From contig NW_026947496.1 of the NCBI RefSeq assembly GCF_034190915.1, forward strand, positions 56,740,501-56,804,500: 64,000 nt of DNA, read 5' to 3'. The translations under genes and the position numbers were made by a program. Shown here one piece after another: positions 54,872 to 64,000 of this stretch. The notes below the pieces were generated by a model. That model did no database searches. It had not been told where the DNA came from and saw only the letters and a list, made by a program, of their open reading frames with translations. Every line of letters begins with the position of its first letter. Positions within the stretch are counted from its first letter, which is position 1. This DNA comes from Cavia porcellus. Its lineage: Eukaryota; Chordata; Mammalia; Rodentia; Caviidae.

Positions 54872-56559
54872 TACATAAATATGTATGCACATCTGAAAGT
54901 GTGTGTGCACCCATGTGTAAAATTTGCAGTTTCTTTTATTCAACTGTGTGGTTCTCTTCTAGTGAAGCTTTACAAAAACTTTTTCAAATTTTCATGAATT
55001 CCAGGTAATAAGAATTTTAATGAAAAGAAAATCTTATATTGTGTGGCTCATTAGAAACCTCTTAGTTGGCAAACAATAATTTCTCTCTTACCACCAACAC
55101 AGTAAAAGATATGGAGTGATAATGAAATTTTCAGGATTGCTTGAAAATAGAAGCCCATTTTTCTGCTCACTGTGCCAATTTTTCTCATGTGTCTGACCTG
55201 TGATCTAAAGGAATTTTGCAGTCTTGGTTCCTTGATGATTAGCTCCAAAAACCAGAAAACCTTGTGTATAAAATTTCTGAAGCAGCTCACTATTATGTAT
55301 CAGCTAGTTACATACCCACATCTAAATGTATTGGCTGGAGATTCCTGATCATCCTTAGTAAACTATCTTCAGTCTTTATAGACACGGCTGTGAATTCTTT
55401 GGGCATTATCAAACAGAAAAGAAAGATCTATACACACTGTACCATAGCACCTTGCTTACCATTAATCACAGCACTATGTAAAAAGACTCACCAAAACTAT
55501 TTACAAACATATATATTGTGATAAAATTAAGAAGACTGATTATTTGGTCACTCATTTTTAACTTCTGAAAATATAGCTCATTCATGTTTATGAAATTTTA
55601 TAATGAGGGAAATGCTCTAATCCTGGAAAACATTAAGTTTACCACAAGTCAACAGCTATGTATGCAAGTTATACTGCATATACTACAACAAATCTGATGA
55701 TTAGACATAATCAACTGATAAAATATCAGACCATAAAATCCATGTTTAAAAACTATGTAAAGAAATTGAAATGGAGGCACATTGTACAAAGTATATACCA
55801 CTATTTTCAGGATGATGATTCTAATTTCCCAACATTTTATGATGATCAAATTTTTGATATTTTATTTTTTTCAAGTACTAATAAGTATACACTAAAAGGC
55901 AAAGTACTTCAGTTTCCAAAATTTGAGCCTTAGCCTCTGTTCAGAAGTAAACATGTGCTATGCTAACATTTTAAAAATTGACTATTCATTATTTTATTTA
56001 TTGAAGAATTGCTTTTAACAATACAACAAAGCACTTTCTTGGTGCTTTATATATAACGCTGAGAGGTGGAGAGGAGGGACAAATTTAAATAAAAAGATAA
56101 AGCACATTTTGCATTTACTACTTTTCTTAAACAAAGCAAAAACAAACTGTCACTAGATTCAACAAATGGAATTAATTAGAGGGAAAAACCAAATATCTTT
56201 AACTTTTGAAAACCAATACAGGTAACACTTACTAAGCATCATGGTCTTACTAAGCATCATGGTCTGAACTAATTACTATGACAAAAGCTTTGAATAGTAG
56301 ACATTAATTCCATTTTCAAGATAGGAGACTTAGAATAATATAATTATTTAAAGTAAGAAAAATGCATCTTGAAAGATATCTGTTTTTCCAACCTCTAGTG
56401 CCAAAAACATTTTGGAGTGTGAAATGATCTATCTCTAGATGCAGAAGTACATAAAACATTCACTTTGTTTAAAATAAGGAAACCATGACAAGTATACAGC
56501 ACCAGGTTACAAAAAAGAACATTATCAATTATTATTCATAGATCAAAGGATTAATGGGT
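54870..56559. other. 1.7 kb of unique AT-rich DNA
   Basis: No gene. The 91-codon frame at 55658-55933 has no recognisable domain. A perfect 18-bp tandem duplication ('cttactaagcatcatggt' twice) lies at 56228-56263. Confidence 0.5.
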
Positions 56560-56795
56560 TAAATTTTTTCTCAAGAGGGGTTTGTTGTAAAAGCCATTAG
56601 GCTCTGTTTGTGCCTCTCTCATCACAAGACACCCTATGTATTGGGACTCTGCAAAATGTTCAGCAGCAGCAAAAGATATCACCAAATAATGCCCCCTAAT
56701 GCTACATCTCTTGGCTTCCAAAATCTTGAGCTAAATAAAACTTTATCCTTTATTAATTAATCTGTCATAGCAACAGAAAACACACCAACATAGAA
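56560..56795 (+). mobile_element. MaLR LTR 3' part, sense
   Basis: Has 'gtgcctctctcatcacaag', 'tggcttccaaaatcttgag', 'ctaaataaaactttatcct' with the polyadenylation signal, and 'tctgtcatagcaacagaaa'. Truncated at the 5' side. Confidence 0.6.
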
Positions 56796-57929
56796 CCTTA
56801 TAAGCAAAATTCTAATTTATTATTTTTATTTTGGAATATAGTATGAGATGATGAGATTTAGGGAGCATGACATGTGTTGATTTGGAAATGGAGCAAATGC
56901 AGGAGAAAGGGAGGTCAACATGAATGTACAAATCTCAGCTCAACAAAGAAGCTTGATAAAGTTATCTAAATCCAAGCCTGAACTCTGCCTAACAACTGTC
57001 AGGATGATAACATCCCTTGAATTTGTTAGGGGTCAAAAATTGAAGAAAATGTTTTAAAAAGTGCCTGGATGTATTGCTTGTCTCAGTAAATATTAGCTAC
57101 TAACTGGATTAGTAAGCACAGCCAAAGAAAAAAGCAAAAAGGAAGAAAGAGGAAACGTGGGAAATGGCAGAAGATGGGAAGGTGGGAAGGAGAGAAGAAA
57201 AAGTGGGAAGGAGGAAAAGAGGTTTGTTTCTGTGTTCTCATTCTTTTCTTTATTTAAATTTCATTTCAAAAGCCATGTCTTACTATTTTAAGAAAAGAGA
57301 AATGAGCTGATATTGAATTTAATGGTTCATTACTGAAAAAAAGAGATCAAGCCTTGAATATAATCTTCTTTTGGCACAGGATCCAGGGAGTGCAAAGAGA
57401 TTTGAGTAAACATTTATGAGCTGGGAGAACTTGGAAATATTCCGGCCCTTGGAGTAGAACAATCATATGCTAGTACTGTACTAATTAAGCCTAGTTTCCC
57501 CTTGAGGAGCAACAGCATTTGTATGCACGGATAGAAGATCTTTTTGAAATCACCATTTTCTTTTATTTGAACATCTATACTTATTTATCCATTAAAGAAT
57601 ACAAGGCTTCTTGTGCTGTTATGTGGAAAGTTAATTCTTTCAGAAAGATCAACTCTTTATATGAATGAGGGATTAGTACCAGTGAATCTAAGGCAGGAGC
57701 ATTCTGCTTTGAAATACTTTCACTGCAAGAAATGACTTCCTCATGCAGTTCTTTTCACAGTAATTATTGTTGCATGTGGTAGTAGTGCCAAAGTTTGTCC
57801 GATGGATATGGTTGTGATTAATTCTACATTTGTATCTAAAATGATCATTTGATCTCTTTTTGGCAGAGAAGGAATGGGGTCAAATTTAGGTTGGGTGAGG
57901 AATGGACTTTGAAAAGTCCTTAATTACAC
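56796..57929. other. Unique DNA, purine-rich tract and candidate conserved element
   Basis: 57117-57222 is a purine-rich imperfect tract (gaaagga-type). 57370-57880 is repeat-free with TAAT cores ('gtactaattaagcctagtt', 'cagtaattattgttgcatg', 'gtgattaattctacatttg'), so a distal regulatory element is possible but unproven. No gene. Confidence 0.35.
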
Positions 57930-57976
57930 ACACTTATACACACACACATATACACACACACATATACACACACACT
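57930..57976 (+). repeat. (CA)n-type microsatellite
   Basis: 'cacacacacatatacacac' pattern, CA units with regular 'tata' interruptions. Confidence 0.9.
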
Positions 57977-58495
57977 ATTACCTAAAATTATAATTCTCCC
58001 AAGCAAAAAGGAAAGTTGAATTTGTCCTCTAGCCTCCACTAATTGGCTGAAGGAAATTAATGAACTATTTTTTACACCATGCCAAGAATACATGTAAGTG
58101 TGTAAGTCTCTTATTTAGGTCCCTTGCTTTGTAAAAAGAAGTTCTGGAATAAAGTAGAGATTCCCTCTTTTGACAACAGATTTGCTTCACATTTCATGTT
58201 TTGAACATGAGCTGACCTCATCATTCATTTTTTTCTTTCTTTTTCCTATTAAGTTTATTACTTTCTCCCCCACGTCTCATCATTCTTTAACTCTAAAAAT
58301 CTTTCTTTTCTGATTTTGAGATTCTTTTATTTCTCAATGAAGAAGAGTGAAAGAAGCAAACTGCATGTGATCCTAATACAACACCAGAAACAGAGGTGGC
58401 AAGCCTCAAGGGAGCCACAGAGAATTCTGTTCTGGAGGATGGATTTAGCAGATTACCTTTCCACATCAATAGCTTATAAATGTTAAATAATATGA
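57977..58495. other. Unique DNA
   Basis: No gene or repeat recognised. Confidence 0.5.
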
Positions 58496-58841
58496 GTATG
58501 TTTTGGTTTAGATCTGAAATGACACCAAAAACTCAAGTGCCACAGGTGGGACTTTCGGAAGATGATTTGATTACGGGGGCACTATAGCTGAGTGTAATGG
58601 TAGGAGACAGGGTCTGGTTTAAAGAAGCAGGTCACAGGGGAGTTATCTGGAAGGGTTTATCTCTCTTCCCAGCATCCTCCTTTCTGTCGCTGCTTCCTAG
58701 CCAGTCTGACATAAACACCTTTTCCTCCCCTAAACTCTTCTGTCATGTCTTCCTGCCTTGAAGTCAGCCAATTATAGACTGAAAATGTAAGCCAAAGCAA
58801 ATCTCTCCTTTAAATTGTGGGTATCAGTTATTGTGTCTCAG

Positions 58842-58891
<50 letters not shown>

Positions 58892-58908
58892 AAACTAAGA
58901 CAAACACC
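58496..58908 (+). mobile_element. MaLR LTR with a long A tract near its end
   Basis: Starts 'gttttggtttagatctgaa', with 'gattacgggggcactatag', 'tgccttgaagtcagccaat', 'gccaaagcaaatctctcct' and 'gggtatcagttattgtgtc'. A 44-base pure A tract follows at 58846-58889, then the terminal 'gaaaactaagacaaac'. The A tract sits between conserved LTR parts, so it is an expansion inside the LTR. Confidence 0.7.
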
Positions 58909-59744
58909 AGGCAACTGATCCTTATTGCCTAACAACCACATAAACTAAGCAGCATATTGCAACAATTTATGTAAGAAACCAACAATTCATATGTTAGATA
59001 ATTTCCCATGAAAAGTAACCTGGCGGCTTTCCCTCTGCCTTTTTTTCCTAGTCCCTTGACATGGTCAGAACAACCAATTCACTGCTCTCAGCTTGCTCTG
59101 AAAATCTGCACTCCACTTTGAGGAGTCCTTTACACACTCAGTGAAGATGGAAGAATAAATTACTCAATTTCTTAGAGTGTAAAAGAGTTTTATACAACTT
59201 CTCTCACATTCCTGTACATTTTACATTTTGGAGAAAGGTTTAAGATTCAGAAAGGACATACCAGGTCTTACATCTGATTTTTAAAAGCAGCTGAACTAGA
59301 ACCCTGGTACTCTAGCTTCTTACATTGTACCAGATAGAACTGGAAAAGGAAACCCAGACATTTTGCTTATGACCAAAATTAAACATTTCAATCAAAATAA
59401 GATCCTATCATCTTTTTTGGTTGCTTTAGTGTTTTTAAAATTTAGGAGGCTTGCATATGCTTTTTTCCATTTCTTTAGTGACTGGTTTAGCCCCTACATG
59501 TTCTGCTCCTTGCTTTTTGCTCACTGTGCTATGGATCAAATCATCACTAGAATCAGAGAAAGAAGATTTAACTCAGTTACAATTCAGGTAAATGTTTTCA
59601 TCAATGAGGAGCTAAAATTCTACAGAAGAGCTGTTTCTTCCCCTTGTCTTCGCACTGTTTCTTTTTGTACAGGAATGATTAAAAAATAGAGCGAATATTT
59701 AAATTAAAAAAAATTTATAGTAAAGACAATGTTGCTAATTGATC
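58909..59744. other. Unique DNA
   Basis: No gene supported. The 108-codon plus-strand frame at 59363-59689 has no recognisable domain. Confidence 0.45.
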
Positions 59745-60081
59745 TCCCTCAAAATACTCCCCTCATTTCAAACACATCCCATATTTATGAAGCAATTCTG
59801 GAAGTCCTCTTTTATTACTGTCTTTAGTGATGTGTCTATGGCTGCCTTTATGTCCTACGTTAAAACATTTATTTTCCACGGTAAAGGAAAGAAGCAGAAG
59901 TCATAGGTGCCAGATCTGATGAACAAAGTGAAGGAGGACAGACCGCAATGGTTTTACCAGGCAGGTTTTGCATTAAACAGCACACGGCAGCAGAATTTAT
60001 GGTAAAATTATGTGCTTTTTTTGTGACCATATAAATCAAGACTCCTCCTCCAAATTCAAGTTTTGCATCTTGGCTTTCCAC
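59745..60081 (-). pseudogene. Mariner-like transposase remnant (DD34D family), antisense
   Basis: The minus strand translates to the transposase's C-terminal catalytic region. A 'SSDLAP' segment (third catalytic aspartate motif, usually YSPDLAPCDF) is seen near 59915-59935, preceded by 'LPGKTIAVCPP'. Further along, in a shifted frame (about 59840-59760), 'DIKAAIDTSLK' and 'KEDFQNCFINMGC' match the normal order of the mariner tail. The N-terminal DNA-binding domain is not seen. Ancient and broken by frameshifts. Confidence 0.65.
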
Positions 60082-60469
60082 CTTACAATGAGCTATCCTC
60101 TTCCAATTTCTATTTCCTCAATTTCTTCTATATGCTACATACTAAGCCAAAGTCACATTTAATCTTAGAAATATTCATCAAAGGAAAGTCATATTTAGAA
60201 GAAAATATGAGGAAATTAGAAGTGATTATAATATTAAGAGGAACACAATTATAGTCATTGCCATGCTTGAAATTATAGAATGGATCAAGGTCTTTTCTTT
60301 GTGCTAAAGACTTTTCATATGTTTACTAATGGAATATTGTGAAAACTGAGGTACAGGGATCCAAAGAAACATATTCTCCCACGATGAGCAGTGGAATCAT
60401 GATTGAAGCCAGGCAGTTAGAGTCTGGCTTAATCATTATAATTAATTGCCCAGGATCACACATAAGATA
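60082..60469. other. Unique DNA
   Basis: No gene or repeat recognised beyond the mariner remnant. Confidence 0.5.
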
Positions 60470-60750
60470 AAGAACAGTAAAGAAATAATCCTAACATCCA
60501 TCAATTGTGAATGGGTAAATAAAATGTGGTGTATCCATACAATGTAACAGCATCAGCAACAAAAAGAATGAAGGATTGATAATACTACAACATCTCTACA
60601 TTAGAAACCAGTTACAAAAGGTCACATTATATGAATCCATTGAAATGAAATTGAATTCTATAAAACTACAGAGTGATGGCAGTTCCCTAGTGCTGAAGTG
60701 GGGAAGAATTTAAGGGAAATAGGAGCAGCTATTAATGAGAATCGAACTTC
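60470..60750 (+). mobile_element. Old L1M 3' end, sense
   Basis: The phrases 'aacatccatcaattgtgaat', 'aaaatgtggtgtatccata', 'ggtcacattatatgaatcc' and 'aaactacagagtgatggca' are collinear with the 3' end of old mammalian L1M elements. It is truncated at both ends. Confidence 0.7.
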
Positions 60751-60764
60751 GGTAGGGAAGCTCT

Positions 60765-61410
60765 AATGGTTCATACATTGTGTCAACTTGAGAAGTCTAG
60801 AACTTCACTAAGAGACTAAGCAACTCTACATTCTGGGGTGTAGAGGACAAGGCATTACTGTTCTAGTTTATTGATCATTGTATCAATTTGAGACAATCAG
60901 AAATTTAATTAAGTGAATCCGCGGAAGGCGGTGGAAGGGCAGGGTCTTTACTGTGTAAGATCCCCAGCTTGTTCAAGAGGTAGATGTGGGTGTGAGTGCT
61001 ACATCCACCCAGGGGTGTAGCCTGCATACAATAAGACTGATTTCTGGTTCCTTGGAGGACCTGAAGTCTTTACCTTCAGCTTGGACATCTTTTCCTGGCT
61101 ACTGGCACAAACTGTTCAACTTCTGCCTCGAACTCTTCAGCCTTTGTTGTAGACTCTTCAGGCTTCTGTCATATATTCTTTAGGGCAGATCCACTGGCCT
61201 CCTAATATGGACTTGCACTGGACACTGCAGTAAGCTCCAGCATTGGGTTGGATGCTTCAGCCTCCAGAATGTGGACAGCCTCTGTGTGCTACCTCATCCA
61301 ACTCTGTGGCTGACCGTTATAAGCCATTCTTGTAATTGCTTATACATTTGCATATCTTGTGTTATATCTGTTTCTTTAGTAAACCCTGATTGATACAGAG
61401 GTTAATGAAA
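60765..61410 (+). mobile_element. ERVL/MaLR-related LTR-like block with a doubled start
   Basis: An LTR-like beginning occurs twice: 'catacattgtgtcaacttg' at 60773 and 'gatcattgtatcaatttga' at 60873. The second copy continues through 'gaatccgcggaaggcggtg', Cys/Leu-rich-looking pyrimidine text ('cttcagcctttgttgtaga') and ends 'agtaaaccctgattgatac'. The doubled start suggests one LTR inserted into or beside a relative. The 65-codon frame at 60986 lies within and is not a gene. Confidence 0.5.
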
Positions 61411-62635
61411 ATATTCTCAAATCAATGTTGATTATTGTCTCATGACTCTGTAACTTTTGGGTTTCAAACTCAAGTCCTTTCCATTGTTATTTGCTGACCA
61501 GGGCTTTTGTAGCATCTCCTCACATCTCACGCTGGATTTCTATAACGGTTCATTTTCTTTTCATCATTAGTCTGCACACTCTCAAGGTGCAAGCACTGTC
61601 TATCCTTGCTTCATCAAAGCCCTAAAGGCCTAATCTAGTAGTGTTAGTATCAATGTCCACTTCATATATTATCTTATGAATGAATTACAAAAATAGTCCT
61701 AGTTGAGATTTTTCTATCCGTACAAAATAAACCTGTTCCTGAAAAGTTGAGTGAGACTTTAGTTTTAAATTGAATATTTAAATATTCTAGTTCAATATTT
61801 AGAAGAATCTGTCAGCTTGACCTGCTTTAGACTGCATGGCCACCTGCATGTCTTTATTTCTAGAAATCTGATTTGTTTTTGCATATACTCACAGAAATTT
61901 CTTTATAGAAGGGTATATTTTAAATGATCTTATCTGCATTTCATATATTGCTATAGTGCTGGAGTTTCTATATAGGAAAATATAAACTTGTTAAAAGTGT
62001 TTTTGACATCCAGTGTCATAATACTTTAAGTAGATTTTATTTGAATGCTTCCATTAACTAAAGGTAATAACATAATAAAATAACAAGTGATTAGAACACC
62101 AAAAAGGGAAATAAACAACTTTGTAGGTGTAGGTGAATAATTCTGCAGCTATTTTTATGGATTTGTGCTATAAAAGTCACAGTGTAGTATGTAGTAAAAT
62201 AGTTTTTGTAAGTATTAATGTCCTTTTTCCCTGATCTGCAATAACTTCTAGCTTTTCTCAATTACACCGTGAGTCTTCCTTACCTGCCTATTTCCTTGTC
62301 CTGCATGTTCTTCTCACTAGCGCATGGATAGTCCCAGAGTCAGACAGAGGCTGAGAGGGAGCTGGGAGTGGAGGAGTGAGAAAGAGTTTGTTCTGAATAC
62401 CAAGAGGTGAAAAAGTGTTCCCTAAGAGCATAAGGAGTACTCCTGAGCCATTCCCCTTGTTAAAATCCAGAAAGAAGCATTCATCAGCTCTCCAATCTGG
62501 AATTTGTAAACATGCAAGTCAAATCAATGTCCCCAGAGATTCTGTTCCCTAGATTTTCCCCATTCCCACCCCACAGTATCTCCATCTAGGGCAGGAAGAT
62601 GTAGACAACTTCAGAGAGTAATTTCTGTGTTGTAG
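61411..62635. other. Unique AT-rich DNA
   Basis: No gene or repeat recognised. Confidence 0.5.
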
Positions 62636-62995
62636 TACTGTGTTGGGGTTGCCGAAACAATTTGCCACTAGGTGGCTTAAACAACAGAAATTTGTATTTC
62701 ACAGTTTTGAGTCTAAATGTCCACCATTAGTGTATTAGCAGGGAGAAATATCTACTACAATATTCCTACACTGGCTTGTAGATGACTTCACATTGTCTCC
62801 TAGATGTGCATCTCTATGTTTAGATTTTCTCATTTATAAGGGCACCAGTCACATTTGATTAAGGCCCATCTCAATTACTTAATTTTACACTGAATATGTT
62901 GATCAAGAAGAGGAGATCTTATCTCCAAATAGGACCACATTTTGAGGTCCTGACAGAATGGAGTTCAATACATGAATTTAAAGGGGAGGAGGGTA
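62636..62995 (-). mobile_element. MaLR/MLT1-like LTR, antisense
   Basis: Plus-strand text 'aggtggcttaaacaacaga', 'cacagttttgagtctaaat', 'ttataagggcaccagtcac' and 'ccacattttgaggtcctga' is the reverse of a MLT1-type LTR. It is collinear with the copy at 18.28 kb. The 79-codon frame at 62896 overlaps its far end and is noise. Confidence 0.75.
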
Positions 62996-63149
62996 ATTTG
63001 GCTAGTAAATTTAAAGAAAATATAAATCAAAAGCATTTTTGGTTTGCAGATAGTATTTTGTATGTAACCACTCTCAGACTCACATTACGTAGAAAATTAA
63101 GTTTAGACAAATTCAACTATATGCATTCAGTTTAATAGCATCTTACAAT
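62996..63149. other. Unique DNA
   Basis: Short gap without recognisable content. Confidence 0.5.
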
Positions 63150-63658
63150 TGGAAGCATAAATTTCCAGTAGGGCTTAGCAATTCCATCCCTAGTAACCTA
63201 CCCAGTAATGAAGATATAAAGATAGCATTATATTCTTAGCAGCATTATCTACAACAGCCAGAGTGGAATAGTTTAAACGTATCTTGATGCACAAAATATA
63301 GTAATTCATACATGGAATATTACCTAGCTACAAAGAAGAAAGAAATGCAGTTATACCTTGGGAATTTAGTACTCAAAGAAGTCAGACAAAAAAGATTACA
63401 AATTGTACGACTCTATATATCCAAACTGCCCTGAAAAAGCCAAAAAAGAGACATAGTAGATCACTGGTTGCCAGAGTTGGAGGTAAGAAGAGAGGAGAAT
63501 TACATATATGCAAGAAGTTTCTTTTTGGCATAAATGTTCTACATTGAATTTTGGGAATGTTTACAGAACTTCATTGATTAAATTAAAATATTTGATTTTT
63601 TACTCAAGTGCATTTTATGGTGAATGGTTTATATTTCAATAAAGCTTTTAAATATGCT
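63150..63658 (+). mobile_element. Old L1M 3' end, sense
   Basis: Ordered phrases 'gcaattccatccctagtaa', 'ctacaacagccagagtgga', 'gatcactggttgccagagt', 'tttctttttggcataaatg' and 'atttcaataaagcttttaa' follow the 3' UTR of old L1M elements up to the polyadenylation signal. Confidence 0.8.
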
Positions 63659-64000
63659 TTTTGTACAAAATTTAGGTTATGGATAAAGGAATAAAGGGAC
63701 AATACTCATTATTAATAATTCTATTGCAAAAATACATTTGGATGTGTTTCTTTTACAGTTTTGTCATTTCCTATTGATTTTAATTTTAAAATCTGGTCAA
63801 GTCATAGAGAAATTTATTTTCTCACTTGATGCCTATTAACGGAGAGCTCTGATTGGCTAGGACTTATTTCCTAGGGATTTTTATTTACAGGACAAGGTCC
63901 TCCTATGGTCCCTTGTATTAGCCTCGAAGGACGTGACTAATAAGTAACTTCGATTGCCAGTCAGCCTGGCCTGGAAAACGCTACATTCTCAACTCTAAAG
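63659..64000. other. Unique AT-rich DNA at the window end
   Basis: No gene, repeat or RNA recognised. Confidence 0.5.

Noticed and set aside
59363..59689. 108-codon plus-strand frame
   Set aside because: No recognisable domain or repeat. AT-rich sequence with unremarkable composition, and no evidence of an exon.

Overview
The window is mammalian, almost certainly rodent, nuclear DNA from an AT-rich gene desert. The evidence is the repeat content: monomeric 7SL-derived B1 SINEs, three tRNA-derived ID-type SINEs (tRNA-like head plus A tail), many ERVL-MaLR LTRs, L1 elements, and an IAP/betaretrovirus-like class II provirus. Old pan-mammalian repeats (MIR, L2, hAT-Charlie, mariner) lie beneath these. 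The ID head does not look like the mouse/rat form, so I lean towards a non-murid rodent such as a beaver or kangaroo-rat relative, but cannot prove it. I found no host protein-coding exon, tRNA, rRNA or CRISPR array. Every recognisable open frame belongs to a transposable element.

Layout. 0-30 kb: mostly unique AT-rich DNA with scattered MaLR LTRs, two B1s, two IDs, MIR/L2 fossils, a 5'-truncated L1 (17 kb) and a large GA/GAAGA satellite (20.65 kb). 30.6-33.2 kb: a degenerate L1/HAL1-like element carrying a nested younger L1 3' end. 35.5-38.7 kb: a MaLR LTR, then a minus-strand L1 with an internal ORF2 deletion, itself hit by an ID SINE with a perfect 15-bp target duplication. 40.2-44.0 kb: a compact minus-strand class II provirus with two 304-bp LTRs, a 6-bp target duplication and about 2% LTR divergence, inserted inside a B1. 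46.8-51.7 kb: a nearly full-span plus-strand L1 with degenerate ORF1, an endonuclease start, a missing reverse-transcriptase core and a tandemly repeated 3' UTR. 52-64 kb: microsatellites, MaLR LTRs, a mariner transposase fossil and old L1 3' ends.

The most interesting items are: (1) the provirus, whose gag fragment is joined in frame to an uninterrupted RNase H-integrase segment with all catalytic residues, flanked by an odd primer-binding site and a canonical splice donor; (2) L1 3' UTRs built of 3-4 tandem monomers of about 150 bp, seen in three independent copies; (3) two separate L1 copies with large internal ORF2 deletions; and (4) a few repeat-free, homeobox-site-rich stretches that look like conserved enhancers. 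Nothing here amounts to a new gene system. The story is layered transposon history.
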